Positions 40,701 through 49,579 of a stretch of 64,000 nt of DNA are shown piece by piece (the stretch's first letter is position 1; every line of letters starts with the position of its first letter). This stretch comes from Catenuloplanes atrovinosus (GTDB lineage: Bacteria > Actinomycetota > Actinomycetes > Mycobacteriales > Micromonosporaceae): contig NZ_JAVDYB010000001.1 in assembly GCF_031458235.1 (NCBI RefSeq), forward strand, positions 8,333,001 through 8,397,000. Direction: 5' to 3'. Below the pieces are notes generated by a model. That model worked only from the letters and a program-made list of their open reading frames with translations. It ran no database searches and was not told where the DNA came from. Made by a program: the position numbers and the translations under genes.

Positions 40701-42129
40701 CGAGGTATGCCTCCAGGCCGTGGCGGCCGCCCTCGCGGCCGTAACCGGACTCCTTGTAGCCGCCGAACGGCGAGGTGGGGTCGAACTTGTTGAACGTGTT
40801 GGCCCAGACCACGCCGGCCCGCAGCTCGTCCGCGACCGCCAGGATGCGCGAGCCCTTCTCGGTCCAGATGCCGGCGGACAGCCCGTACGGCGTGTTGTTG
40901 GCCTTCTCGATCGCCTCGGCCGGGGTGCGGAACGTGAGCACGGACAGCACCGGGCCGAACACCTCGTCCTGCGCGATCCGGTGCGACTGGGAGACGCCGG
41001 TGAACAGCGTGGGCCGGAACCAGAAGCCGCGGTCCGGCAGCTCGCAGGCCGGGGACCAGCGGGTGGCGCCCTCCGCCTCGCCGACCTCGGACAGCTCCGC
41101 GATCCGGGCGAGCTGCGCGGCCGAGTTGATCGCGCCGACGTCGGTGTTCTTGTCCAGCGGGTCACCGACGCGCAGCCGTGCCATGCGCCGCTTCAGCGCG
41201 TCCACGAACTCGTCCGCGATCGGCTCCTGGACCAGCAGCCGGGAGCCGGCGCAGCAGACGTGTCCCTGGTTGAAGAAGATGCCGTCGACGATGCCCTCGA
41301 CCGCCTGCGAGATCGGCGCGTCGTCGAACACGATGTTCGCGGCCTTGCCGCCCAGCTCCAGCGTGAGCCGCTTGGTGGTGCCGGCCACGGTGCGGGCGAT
41401 CTCCCGGCCGACCGCGGTGGAGCCGGTGAACGCCACCTTGTTCACGCCCGGGTGGGACACCAGGTAGCGGCCGGTCGCGCCGGCGCCGGTGACGATGTTG
41501 ACCACGCCGGCCGGCAGCTCGGCCTGCTGGCAGAGCTCCGCGAACAGCAGCGCGGTCAGCGGCGTGGTCTCGGCCGGCTTGAGCACCACGGTGTTGCCCG
41601 CGGCCAGCGCCGGCGCGATCTTCCAGGCCAGCATGAGCAGCGGGAAGTTCCACGGGATGACCTGGGCGGCCACGCCGAGCGGGCGCGGGGACGGCCCGAG
41701 GCCCGCGTAGGGCAGCTTGTCCGCCCAGCCCGCGTAGTAGAAGAAATGAGCGGCGACCAGCGGTACGTCGACGTCGCGCGACTCCTTGATCGGCTTGCCG
41801 TTGTCGAGCGACTCCAGCACCGCGAACTCGCGCGCCCGCTCCTGCACCAGCCGCGCGATGCGGAACAGGTACTTCGCCCGCTCGGCGCCCGGCATCGGGC
41901 CCCACACCGTCTCGAACGCGGTGCGGGCCGCGGCCACGGCGCGGTCCACGTCCGCCTCGCCGGCCTCGGCGACCTCGGCCAGGACCTCCTCGGTCGCCGG
42001 GTTCACCGTCTTGATCATCCCGCCGTCCCGGGGCCCGGTGAACGTACCGTCGATGAACAGGCCGTAGGCCGGCTGGATGTCGACGACCGACCGGGACTCG
42101 GGCGCGGGTGCGTACTCGAAGGCTGCCAT
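40690..42129 (-). CDS. Aldehyde dehydrogenase
   Basis: A 479-aa NAD(P)-dependent aldehyde dehydrogenase. Landmarks are complete: IPWNFPLLMLAWKIAPALAA, FTGSTAVGREI, LELGGKAANIVFDDA (catalytic Glu), GHVCCAGSRLLV (catalytic Cys), and EVFGPVLSV. Placed between deoC and the short ALDH-like gene, it plausibly oxidises the acetaldehyde released by DeoC or a related aldehyde; the substrate cannot be read from sequence. The start is 4 bp past the deoC stop, so it is operonic. Confidence 0.93.
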   Translation of the reverse strand: MAAFEYAPAPESRSVVDIQPAYGLFIDGTFTGPRDGGMIKTVNPATEEVLAEVAEAGEADVDRAVAAARTAFETVWGPMPGAERAKYLFRIARLVQERAREFAVLESLDNGKPIKESRDVDVPLVAAHFFYYAGWADKLPYAGLGPSPRPLGVAAQVIPWNFPLLMLAWKIAPALAAGNTVVLKPAETTPLTALLFAELCQQAELPAGVVNIVTGAGATGRYLVSHPGVNKVAFTGSTAVGREIARTVAGTTKRLTLELGGKAANIVFDDAPISQAVEGIVDGIFFNQGHVCCAGSRLLVQEPIADEFVDALKRRMARLRVGDPLDKNTDVGAINSAAQLARIAELSEVGEAEGATRWSPACELPDRGFWFRPTLFTGVSQSHRIAQDEVFGPVLSVLTFRTPAEAIEKANNTPYGLSAGIWTEKGSRILAVADELRAGVVWANTFNKFDPTSPFGGYKESGYGREGGRHGLEAYLDVQ

Positions 42130-42133
42130 GGCT

Positions 42134-43075
42134 TCAGTCCAGGGTGACGTAGTCGGGGCCGGTGTAGTGGCCGGTGGCGAGCTTGGCGCGCTGCATCAGC
42201 AGGTCGTTGAGGAGCGTGGACGCGCCGAACCGGAACCGGTCCGGGTCCAGCCAGGTCTCGCCGGCCGTCTCGTCGACCAGCACCAGGTATTTGATCGCGT
42301 CCTTGGTGGTGCGGATGCCGCCGGCCGGCTTCACGCCGACGATCCGCCCGGTCTCGGCGCGGAAGTCGCGGACCGCCTCCAGCATGATCATCGTGACCGG
42401 TGGCGTGGCCGCGACCGGGACCTTGCCGGTGGAGGTCTTGATGAAGTCGCCGCCGGCCAGCATCGCCAGCCAGGAGGCGCGGCGCACGTTGTCGTACGTG
42501 CCCAGCTCGCCGGTCTCCAGGATCACCTTGAGGTGCGCGTCGCCGCACGCCTCCTTGACCGCCACGATCTCCTCGAAGACCTCGGTGTACCGCCCGGACA
42601 GGAACGCGCCCCGGTTGATCACCATGTCGATCTCGTCCGCGCCGGCCGCGACCGCGGCCCGGGTGTCGTCCAGCTTCACCGGCAGCGGCGCCTGCCCGGA
42701 CGGGAACGCCGTCGCCACGCTGGCCAGGTGCACGCCGGTGCCGCGGAGCACCTCGTGCGCGACCGGCACCATCGACGGGTAGACGCAGACCGCGGCGACC
42801 CGCGGCGCGCCGTGACCCGGATGCAACGCCTTCTGGCACAGGTTGCGTACCTTGCCGGGGGTGTCCGCGCCCTCCAGCGTGGTGAGATCCACCATGCGGA
42901 CGGCGAGATCGATCGCCCACGCCTTCGCGGAGGTCTTGATGGAACGGGTGCCCAGCGCCGCGGCGCGCTGGTCGGCGCCGACCCTGTCCACACCCGGCAG
43001 ACCGTGCAGAAACGCACGTAGACCGGCCTCGGAGCGCGCCACCTCGGCGGCCAGGGCAGTCGGTGAAACCGTCAT
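42134..43075 (-). CDS. deoC: Deoxyribose-phosphate aldolase
   Basis: A 313-aa class I aldolase splitting 2-deoxyribose-5-phosphate into acetaldehyde and glyceraldehyde-3-phosphate. The long actinobacterial form is recognised by IKTSAKAWAIDLAVRMVDLT. Active-site elements are ADEIDMVINRGAFLSG, FIKTSTGKVP (Schiff-base Lys) and VGVKPAGGIRTT (second Lys). It completes the route from deoA, 27 kb away, although phosphopentomutase is not in the window. It is divergent from the glycosyltransferase gene with about 120 bp between. Confidence 0.95.
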   Translation of the reverse strand: MTVSPTALAAEVARSEAGLRAFLHGLPGVDRVGADQRAAALGTRSIKTSAKAWAIDLAVRMVDLTTLEGADTPGKVRNLCQKALHPGHGAPRVAAVCVYPSMVPVAHEVLRGTGVHLASVATAFPSGQAPLPVKLDDTRAAVAAGADEIDMVINRGAFLSGRYTEVFEEIVAVKEACGDAHLKVILETGELGTYDNVRRASWLAMLAGGDFIKTSTGKVPVAATPPVTMIMLEAVRDFRAETGRIVGVKPAGGIRTTKDAIKYLVLVDETAGETWLDPDRFRFGASTLLNDLLMQRAKLATGHYTGPDYVTLD

Positions 43076-43195
43076 GACAGCGAGTCTACGCAGGTCTCAC
43101 GTTTCATGATCAATCACGGCCGGATAGGCAGTCTTCATCGTTCTGAGAGGTAATTGACACTTGACGTTGACCGACGGCTCCGATTGTCTCTCGCT
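43076..43195. promoter_or_regulatory. deoC / glycosyltransferase divergent promoter
   Basis: AT-rich for this genome. A perfect -35-like TTGACA is at 43154-43159, with further TTGAC copies at 43161 and 43167. No -10 at an ideal distance was seen. TCATGATCAATCA near 43105 may belong to the deoC promoter. Confidence 0.4.
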
Positions 43196-44614
43196 GTGCG
43201 AGTAGTGCACTTCTCCGATACGTACCTGCCCCGCCGCGACGGCGTCATCACGTCCATCCGGACGCTGACCTCGGCGCTCGCCGAGCAGGGCCACCCCGGC
43301 ATGACCGTCGTGCCCCGGCACCCGGGCCAAGCGGTCGAGGACAACCTGCTGACGCTACGTGCCCTGCCGTGCGGGGTCGCAAACCTGCGACTTTCGCCGT
43401 GGCTGCTGCGCGAGACCGGGGCGAGCGGCGTGCTCGACCAGATCGCGGCGTTCCAGCCCGACATGGTCCACGTGCACACGCCCGGGACGGTCGGGCTGCT
43501 CGGCGTGGTCGCGGCGCGGAAGTTCGGGCTGCCGATGGTGCACACGTACCACACCGACCTGCACGCGTACGCGGACGCGTACCGGGTGCCGGCCAGCGCG
43601 CTCAACGCGCTCACCAAGCTCTACGCGCGCCGGCTCGGCACGCCCGTGCACGAGTCGCACCTGGTGCCGATCACCGGCCCGCGCGCGGTTCGGTACGCCC
43701 GCCGCGCCGCCGCCCGCACCCGGCTGGTGGCCGGGCGCGCCGCCAGCGTCGCCGGCCGGGCCGCCAGCGTGGCCCGCCGCGCCGCCGGCCGCCGCCCCGC
43801 GCGCACCGCGCCGGAGCGGCCGATCAGCAACCGGCACGCCGCCATCGACAACTACAACCGGCTGCTGCTCGGTGACGCGGACGCGGTGATCGTGCCGACC
43901 CGCGCCGCGCTCAACCGGATCACGCTGCCCGTGCCGGACGAGCGGATCTTCCTGGTCCCGACCGGCGTGGCCGCGCGTCCCACCACGCCCGAGGCGGTCG
44001 CGGCGTTCCGCGCCGAGCACGGCATCGCGGACACCGACCGGGTGCTGCTCTTCGTCGGCCGGGTCAACCGGGAGAAGGGCGTCGGCCTGCTGATCGAGAG
44101 CTTCAGCCGGATCGTGGCGCGCTGCCCCGAGGCCCGGCTGGTGCTGGTCGGCGCGGTCTTCGAGCGCCGCTGGCTGGCCTCGCTGCTGGACGCGGCCGGT
44201 CCCGAGGCCGCGGCCCGGGTCACGATCGTCGGCGAGCAGCCGTCGCACGTGGTCGCGGCCGCGTACGGCGCGGCCGAGGCGTTCGTCTTCCCGTCGCTGT
44301 CCGACACCCAGGCGCTGGTGTTGCAGGAGGCCGCGCTGGCCGGCGTCCCCGCGGTGATGTGCGACGAGGTGCTGCACGGCCAGGGCCCGCTGGGCGGCGC
44401 CGCGGTGCTCGCCGCGCCGGAGCCGGACCGTTTCGCGGACGCGGTGCTGTCGCTGCTGGCCGACCCGGAGGGCGCGCGCCGGGTGGGGCGGGCCGCCGCC
44501 GCGCAGGCCGCGCGGCACACGCCGTCGGCGTACGCGGAGACGATGTGTGAGGTCTACGCGTTCGCGTCGGCCGCTGCCGGTAGGTTGAACGACCGTGGAC
44601 GTACTCGTCGTTGA
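43196..44614 (+). CDS. GT4-family glycosyltransferase (mannosyltransferase-like)
   Basis: A 472-aa GT-B glycosyltransferase. The N-terminal start [20 protein letters not shown] and [20 protein letters not shown] resemble actinobacterial phosphatidylinositol/glucuronosyl mannosyltransferases (MgtA/PimB-like). The donor domain has [20 protein letters not shown] and the catalytic-type E of [20 protein letters not shown]. An Arg/Ala-rich insertion at about residues 162-205 contains a GRAASVA repeat. GTG 43196 was chosen to give the usual short N-terminus. The last 20 bp overlap upp. The acceptor is unknown, most likely a lipid or cell-envelope glycan. Confidence 0.88.
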   Translation: MRVVHFSDTYLPRRDGVITSIRTLTSALAEQGHPGMTVVPRHPGQAVEDNLLTLRALPCGVANLRLSPWLLRETGASGVLDQIAAFQPDMVHVHTPGTVGLLGVVAARKFGLPMVHTYHTDLHAYADAYRVPASALNALTKLYARRLGTPVHESHLVPITGPRAVRYARRAAARTRLVAGRAASVAGRAASVARRAAGRRPARTAPERPISNRHAAIDNYNRLLLGDADAVIVPTRAALNRITLPVPDERIFLVPTGVAARPTTPEAVAAFRAEHGIADTDRVLLFVGRVNREKGVGLLIESFSRIVARCPEARLVLVGAVFERRWLASLLDAAGPEAAARVTIVGEQPSHVVAAAYGAAEAFVFPSLSDTQALVLQEAALAGVPAVMCDEVLHGQGPLGGAAVLAAPEPDRFADAVLSLLADPEGARRVGRAAAAQAARHTPSAYAETMCEVYAFASAAAGRLNDRGRTRR

Positions 44615-45227
44615 TCATCCCCTTGCCCAGTCCCGGCTGACCGCGATGCGCGACGCGCGCACCGACTCGGCCACGTTCCGCGCGGCGCTCACCGAGCTCA
44701 CCACCATGCTCGTGTACGAGGCCGCGCGCACGTTCGACGTCGAGCAGTTCCCGGTGGAGACGCCGGTCGCGCCCACGTCCGGCACCCGCCTGGCGCGCCC
44801 GCCGCTGATCGTGCCGGTGCTGCGGGCCGGGCTGGGCATGGCAGACTCCGCGCTGGCGCTGCTGCCGGAGTCGTCGATGGGCTTCGTGGGGCTGGCGCGC
44901 GACGAGGAGACGTTCGCGCCGCGGGCGTACATGGAGTCGCTCCCGGTCGACCTGACCGGCCACCCGGTGCTGGTGCTCGACCCGATGCTGGCCACCGGCG
45001 GCTCGCTGGAGCACTGCTGCCGCCTGCTGACCGACCGCGGTTGCACGGACATCACGGTCATCTGCGTGCTGGCCGCGCCGCCCGGCATCGAGCGGCTGCG
45101 CGCCTCCGGCCTGCCGTTGCGCCTGGTCACCGCCTCGATCGACGAGCGGCTGAACGAGCGCATGTTCATCGTGCCGGGCCTCGGCGACGCGGGCGACCGC
45201 CAGTTCGGCGGCATGCCCCGCTTCTGA
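44595..45227 (+). CDS. upp: Uracil phosphoribosyltransferase
   Basis: A 210-aa enzyme making UMP from uracil and PRPP. The PRPP-binding loop is [17 protein letters not shown], with [15 protein letters not shown] and the uracil-binding C-terminus [16 protein letters not shown]. Length is standard. The GTG start lies inside the end of the glycosyltransferase gene. It salvages the uracil released by the phosphorylase pathway encoded at 8-19 kb. Confidence 0.95.
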   Translation: MDVLVVDHPLAQSRLTAMRDARTDSATFRAALTELTTMLVYEAARTFDVEQFPVETPVAPTSGTRLARPPLIVPVLRAGLGMADSALALLPESSMGFVGLARDEETFAPRAYMESLPVDLTGHPVLVLDPMLATGGSLEHCCRLLTDRGCTDITVICVLAAPPGIERLRASGLPLRLVTASIDERLNERMFIVPGLGDAGDRQFGGMPRF

Positions 45228-45249
45228 GCCGTCGCGCGGGGCCGGCGCC

Positions 45250-45747
45250 TCAGCCCGTCCGGTAGTCCCAGGACAGCGCCCGCCCCGCCGCGAACGGCAT
45301 CACGCCGTGGAACACGCGCGGCCGCTCCGCGAAGACCAGGGGCAGGAAGTGCCGGTCGCTCTCCCACATCGGCACCGCGCCGGCCAGCACGTCCTCGACC
45401 GGCGTCCAGACCAGCGTGCCCTCCGGGTTCGAGGCCAGCGGCGTGCCGGACCACGCGGTGATCCGGAAGACGAAGCCGAACCAGTTCTCCCCGTTACGGC
45501 CGAAGCCGGGCCACGAGATCGTCCCGGCCAGGTCGAGCGCGTCGCAGGTGAGGCCGGCCTCCTCCAGGATCTCGCGTCGCATTCCGGACACCACGTCCTC
45601 GTCCGGCTCCAGCTTGCCGCCGAGGCCGTTGTAGTAGCCGAAGTGCACGTCGTCCGGGCGGGCGTCCCGCCTGATCATGAGGATTTCCCGCTGGTCGGCG
45701 GAGAATACGTAGCCCAGCGTGGCGATGATGGCCTGCACCGTGCTCAC
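45250..45747 (-). CDS. NUDIX hydrolase (MutT-like)
   Basis: A 165-aa NUDIX pyrophosphatase. The NUDIX box GGKLEPDEDVVSGMRREILEEAGL (shown here across residues about 43-66) has the full G-x5-E-x7-R-E-x2-E-E-x-G pattern. The YYNGLGGK lead-in resembles 8-oxo-dGTP diphosphatases, so nucleotide-pool cleaning is likely but not certain. GTG 45747 is the first start; it is divergent from the GPP34 gene and convergent with upp. Confidence 0.9.
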   Translation of the reverse strand: MSTVQAIIATLGYVFSADQREILMIRRDARPDDVHFGYYNGLGGKLEPDEDVVSGMRREILEEAGLTCDALDLAGTISWPGFGRNGENWFGFVFRITAWSGTPLASNPEGTLVWTPVEDVLAGAVPMWESDRHFLPLVFAERPRVFHGVMPFAAGRALSWDYRTG

Positions 45748-45791
45748 CCTATCCAGCCCCTACCGTCGCCTTGGTGGCGGCCACTATGGTC

Positions 45792-46478
45792 ATGGCCATG
45801 GCTCCCATTACGTTGCCCGAGGAATTGCTGGTCCTGGCGTACGACGACGAGTCCGGACGTGCCGTCGGGTCGCGGATCGCGCTCGACCTCGGCATGGCCG
45901 CGGCGATCCTGGTGGAGCTGGCGCTGGTGGGCCGCCTGACCATGGCGGGCGACTCGCTGGTGGTGAAGGACAACACCCCGGTCGGCGACCCGATCCTGGA
46001 CGCCGTGCTCGCGAAGATCGACGCCGAGGCGCCGCACGCCCCGTCGTCCTGGCTCCAGCGCCTCCGCCACGGCCTGCGCGACCGCATCCTCGCCGACCTG
46101 GTCGAGCGCGGCGTGGTCCGCGACGTGGACGAGACCGCGATGGGCGGCGTGATCCACCTGCACCGCTACCCGACCGTCGACCGCAGCCACGAGGAGGGCA
46201 TCCGGGCCCGCCTGGCCGACGCGCTGACCGGTCAATCCCTCCCCGACGAGCGCACGGCGGCGCTGGCCACGCTGCTCGCCGCCACCCGCATGGAGCCCGC
46301 GCTCGGCCTGGACAACGAGGCCCTGGAGCAGGCCCACAAGCGCCTGGAGGAGATCGCCGCGGGCGCCGGCTTCGGGGGCGGGGTCAGCATGGAGGAGTCG
46401 ACCATCCGGCCGAGCGTCTCGCTGGTCATAGCCGCGCTCGGCCGCGCCATCAACCAGGCTCTCGGCTCGCGCGCCTAG
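45792..46478 (+). CDS. GPP34 (GOLPH3-like) phosphoprotein family
   Basis: A 228-aa protein of the GPP34/Vps74 family, whose eukaryotic members bind phosphatidylinositol-4-phosphate. The start ITLPEELLVLAYDDESGRAV, then ALDLGMAAAILVELALVGRL and SLVVKDNTPVGDPILDAVLA, are family-typical; the GFGGGVSMEESTIRPS region and the final helix close the fold. The bacterial role is unknown, though such genes are frequent in actinomycetes. Three in-frame ATGs (45786, 45792, 45798) are possible starts and none has a clear ribosome-binding site. Confidence 0.85.
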   Translation: MAMAPITLPEELLVLAYDDESGRAVGSRIALDLGMAAAILVELALVGRLTMAGDSLVVKDNTPVGDPILDAVLAKIDAEAPHAPSSWLQRLRHGLRDRILADLVERGVVRDVDETAMGGVIHLHRYPTVDRSHEEGIRARLADALTGQSLPDERTAALATLLAATRMEPALGLDNEALEQAHKRLEEIAAGAGFGGGVSMEESTIRPSVSLVIAALGRAINQALGSRA

Positions 46479-46564
46479 GGCGTATCCGGAAGGGGTCGCG
46501 ACCGCTTCGGCGCTTCGCCCGAAATATCGCCGCAGGTCACGCCGGATGGCGTGCTCTGGTGCGG

Positions 46565-46646
46565 CTTTGCTCTGCTTACCTCGCGTACCGCCGGGTGATG
46601 TCGGGGGTGTCGCGCCGTCCGGTTCGTCCGGGTAAGCAGAGCAAAG
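46565..46646. repeat. Inverted pair of the 16-mer repeat
   Basis: CTTTGCTCTGCTTACC (46565-46580) and GGTAAGCAGAGCAAAG (46631-46646) are exact inverted copies separated by 50 nt, lying between the convergent GPP34 and PseG-like genes. They could form one long hairpin that acts as a bidirectional terminator. TTCGTCCGG precedes the forward copy, as at the other sites. Confidence 0.8.
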
Positions 46647-46665
46647 GCGGCGGGGGACCGGACGG

Positions 46666-47664
46666 CTATCGGGTGAGGAGGGCGTCGGCGGCGCGGAGCC
46701 GGCCGTCGCCGTCGACCGAGGACCAGCCCCGGGTGGCGCGCGTGTGCCGCAGGGACGGGGAGGTCAGCGCCGTGCGCAGCGTGTCGAGCGCGGCGGGGGA
46801 GGGCAGCGCGGTGAGCGGGCCCAGGCCGAAGCCGAGGCCGTGGGCGAGCATCGCGTCGTAGCCGAGGCGCTGGTTGTCCGCGACCGTGATCAGCGCGGGG
46901 GCGACGCCGAGGCAGAGCAGTTCCCAGGTGGAGGTGCCGGCCGCGCACACCGCCAGGTCGGCGCCGTCGAGCAGCGCGGGCAGGTCGGGCGTGTGCGGCA
47001 CGAAGCGGAAGCGCTGGCCGGGTGCGGGCCGGAGCGGGACCGGCGCGGGGGTGATCACGACGGCCTCCAGTGGCAGGCCGGTCGCGGCCAGCATGCCGGC
47101 CAGCACGGGCGCGGCGCCGAACGGGTCGGTGCCGCCGAAGAAGCAGACCACGGACGGTACGCCGGGCGCGGCGAGCGGGCGGGGCGCGGGCGGGCGGCGG
47201 GACCGGACCGAGTCGCGCAACAGTACGTAGGGCAGGCCGGCCAGGCGGGTGGCGCCCGCGGGCAGCGGCGGCGCGGACAGCTCGGCGCCGAGGTTCTGGT
47301 CCAGGTAGAGGTCCGCGTGCTGGCCGCGGAGGTCGCCGTCGACGATCGCCATCACCGTGATGCCGGCGGAGCGCAGCGCGGCGGCGCAGCCCGGGTCGGT
47401 CACGTACGAGTCGATCACCACGGCGTCCAGGCCGAGCCCGGCGGCGGTGGCGGCCAGCGCGGCGGGCTCCGGGGGCGCGGCGACGACCGGCAGGCCGAGC
47501 CGGGCGATCTCGCGCGCGGTCCACGGCACCGTGCCGACGTCGCCGAGCAGCGTCACCCGGCAGCCGCGCGCGATCAGTTCCTCGGCGAACGCCAGGCAGC
47601 GCACCAGGTGGCCGACGCCCATCGTCACGCCTGCGTCGCAGCGCAGGCCGACCGCGGCGGTCAC
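46666..47664 (-). CDS. PseG-like UDP-sugar hydrolase (nonulosonate pathway)
   Basis: A 332-aa GT-B-fold protein of the PseG type, which removes UDP from UDP-2,4-diacetamido-2,4,6-trideoxy-L-altrose in pseudaminic acid synthesis. The N-terminal GLRCDAGVTMGVGHLVRCLA contains the catalytic-type His in GHxxR. The C-terminal nucleotide-binding part is VVCFFGGTDPFGAAPVLAGM and VCAAGTSTWELLCLGVAPAL. The GTG start at 47664 overlaps the preceding gene by 4 bp. Together with PseI and PseH at 60.7-62.3 kb it supports a pseudaminic or closely related acid. Confidence 0.85.
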   Translation of the reverse strand: MTAAVGLRCDAGVTMGVGHLVRCLAFAEELIARGCRVTLLGDVGTVPWTAREIARLGLPVVAAPPEPAALAATAAGLGLDAVVIDSYVTDPGCAAALRSAGITVMAIVDGDLRGQHADLYLDQNLGAELSAPPLPAGATRLAGLPYVLLRDSVRSRRPPAPRPLAAPGVPSVVCFFGGTDPFGAAPVLAGMLAATGLPLEAVVITPAPVPLRPAPGQRFRFVPHTPDLPALLDGADLAVCAAGTSTWELLCLGVAPALITVADNQRLGYDAMLAHGLGFGLGPLTALPSPAALDTLRTALTSPSLRHTRATRGWSSVDGDGRLRAADALLTR

Positions 47665-48404
47665 CGGTCGGCCAGCGCCTTCTGCCGTACCTCGCCGTTG
47701 AGCGCGCGGACGTCCGGGTTCGCGTCCAGCCAGGCGGACAGTTCGGCCACGCCGACGATCCGGTCGCCGAAGTGGGCGACCACGGCCTCGATCAGCCGCC
47801 AGTCCTCGATCGTGTCCAGCGTGACGCGCAGGCCGGAGCGGTCCGGCGGCAGCGCGATGCCGGTGACCGTGAAGTCCTCCGGATGGGTGTACACGTACGA
47901 CGTGACGTGCGTGCGGTGGAACCCGGTCGCGAGCCGGTCCGCGCGGCGCAGCGCGTCCACCGAGACGATCTCCACGTCGGTGCCGAGCGGCAGCACCCGG
48001 TGCAGCGACGTGCTCAGGTAGTCCAGCCCGGGCGCGGCGGCGAAGTGGCGGGCCGCGGTGCGGATCACCTCCGGGTCGAGCAGCGGGCAGTCCGCGTTGA
48101 ACCGCATCACCGCGTCCACGCCGCCCTGTACGGGCAGCACTCCGGCGAGCGCGCCGACGAACCGGGTGAGCACGTCCTCCGCCGGGCCGCGGAACACCCG
48201 TACCCCCAGCGTGGCGCACTCGGCGGCGACGGCCGCGTCCTCGGGGCGGTCGCTGGTGGCCACGATCAGGTCGTCCAGGCAGCCGGCGGCGCGCGCGGCG
48301 CGGACCACCCAGGCGAGCACGCTGCGGCCGGCGAGCGGGCGCAGCACCTTGCCGGGCAGCCGCTGCGAGCCCATCCGGGCCTGGACGATTCCGACGATCC
48401 GCAT
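47661..48404 (-). CDS. SpsF/PseF-like nucleotidyltransferase
   Basis: A 247-aa cytidylyltransferase-like protein. It opens with MRIVGIVQARMGSQRLPGKV, the SpsF signature (G-x-R-x-x-S-x-R-L-P-x-K). Further landmarks are RPEDAAVAAECATLGVRVFR, VMRFNADCPLLDPEVI and LRVTLDTIEDWRLIEAVV. Such enzymes activate nonulosonic acids as CMP-sugars (PseF) or act in related polysaccharide pathways. It is coupled to the PseG-like gene by overlap. It is divergent from the LuxE-like gene, with an 86-bp spacer holding an imperfect 17-bp inverted repeat. Confidence 0.83.
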   Translation of the reverse strand: MRIVGIVQARMGSQRLPGKVLRPLAGRSVLAWVVRAARAAGCLDDLIVATSDRPEDAAVAAECATLGVRVFRGPAEDVLTRFVGALAGVLPVQGGVDAVMRFNADCPLLDPEVIRTAARHFAAAPGLDYLSTSLHRVLPLGTDVEIVSVDALRRADRLATGFHRTHVTSYVYTHPEDFTVTGIALPPDRSGLRVTLDTIEDWRLIEAVVAHFGDRIVGVAELSAWLDANPDVRALNGEVRQKALADR

Positions 48405-48422
48405 CCGTGCCGCTCCCGCTCT

Positions 48423-48466
48423 CGTTTGACCCCGGGGGCCGTCGCTGGTGGCCCCGAGGGTCAACG
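48423..48466. promoter_or_regulatory. Inverted repeat in the PseF/LuxE divergent promoter
   Basis: CGTTTGACCCCGGGGGCC and GGCCCCGAGGGTCAACG form an imperfect hairpin or dyad of about 17 bp around GTCGCTGGT, in the middle of the 86-bp divergent region. Could be an operator controlling both arms of the nonulosonate cluster. Confidence 0.4.
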
Positions 48467-48490
48467 AACGTGAGAGACGGGGGTGACCGC

Positions 48491-49579
48491 GTGCCGATCG
48501 ACACCCTGGGCGCGCCCGAGGTCTTCCGGCTGGCGCAACCGGCCAAGGAGGAGCGGCTGCTGCCGGAGATCGTCGAGCGGCTGGCGGCGCACCGGGCCGG
48601 CTGCCCGCCGTACCGCCAGATCATGGACGCCCTCGGGCACCGGCCGGACCGCACCTATCGGAGCCTGGAGCAACTGCCCTGGCTGCCGGTACGCATGTTC
48701 AAGACGCACGCGCTCAAGAGCATCCCGGACGCGGCCGTCTTCAAGACGCTGACCAGCAGCGGGACCACCGGCGCGCCGAGCCGGATCTTCCTGGACCAGC
48801 ACGCCGCGGCCGCGCAGAGCCGCATGCTGTCGCGCACCATGCAGACCGTGCTGGGCCCGCACCGGCTGCCGATGCTGCTGGTCGACACCCGGGCGATCCT
48901 GGCCGACCGGCGTACGTTCTCGGCGCGCGGCGCGGGTGTGCTGGGCATGATGGGCTTCGGCCGGGACCACGCGTGGGCGCTCGACGCGGACGGCGAGGTC
49001 GATCCGGGCACCATCGAGGCGTTCCTGCGCAAGCACGGCGACCGGCCGTTCCTGATCTTCGGGTTCACCTTCATGGTGTGGCTGCACCTCTACGAGCTGG
49101 CCCGGGACAACGGCTGGGACCTGGGCAACGGTGTGCTCGTCCACTCCGGAGGGTGGAAGAGGCTCCAGGACCGCGCGGTCTCGCCGGGGGAGTTCCGCGC
49201 GCGGTTCACCGCGGACACCGGGCTACGGCGGATTCACAACTTCTACGGCATGGTCGAGCAGATCGGCACGGTGTTCCTGGAGGGGCCGGACGGCGGCGGG
49301 CTCTACTGCCCGGACTTCGCCGACGTGATCGTCCGGGACCCGCGCACCTGGGCCGAGCAGCCGGTCGGCGAGCCGGGCCTGATCGAGCTGGTCAGCGCGC
49401 TGCCCACGTCGTACCCGGGGAATGTCCTGCTGACCGAGGACCTCGGCGTGATCCGCGGGGTCGATGACGGCGCGTGGCCCGGCAAACGCTTCGAGGTGCT
49501 CGGGCGGCTGCCGCGGGCCGAGGCGCGCGGGTGCAGCGACGTCTACGCCGTGCCGGCGCAGGGGAGGGCCGCGCTGTGA
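48491..49579 (+). CDS. LuxE-like acyl-protein synthetase
   Basis: A 362-aa member of the acyl-protein synthetase/LuxE family, related to ATP-dependent adenylating enzymes. The phosphate-binding-type motif TSSGTTGAPSRIFLD is at about residues 93-107. Then follow FGFTFMVWLHLYELARDNGW and RIHNFYGMVEQIGTVFLEGP, the latter matching the LuxE region that positions the acyl group. In bioluminescence LuxE activates a fatty acid and passes it to LuxC; here no luxAB is present. GTG 48491 follows a G-rich ribosome-binding site. The stop overlaps the LuxC-like start by 4 bp. Confidence 0.85.
   Translation: MPIDTLGAPEVFRLAQPAKEERLLPEIVERLAAHRAGCPPYRQIMDALGHRPDRTYRSLEQLPWLPVRMFKTHALKSIPDAAVFKTLTSSGTTGAPSRIFLDQHAAAAQSRMLSRTMQTVLGPHRLPMLLVDTRAILADRRTFSARGAGVLGMMGFGRDHAWALDADGEVDPGTIEAFLRKHGDRPFLIFGFTFMVWLHLYELARDNGWDLGNGVLVHSGGWKRLQDRAVSPGEFRARFTADTGLRRIHNFYGMVEQIGTVFLEGPDGGGLYCPDFADVIVRDPRTWAEQPVGEPGLIELVSALPTSYPGNVLLTEDLGVIRGVDDGAWPGKRFEVLGRLPRAEARGCSDVYAVPAQGRAAL

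Noticed and set aside
40432-42147. Plus-strand frame over the ALDH genes that also reads the 60-bp repeat
   Set aside because: The repeat is open on both strands because its period is divisible by three; only the minus strand continues into ALDH homology.
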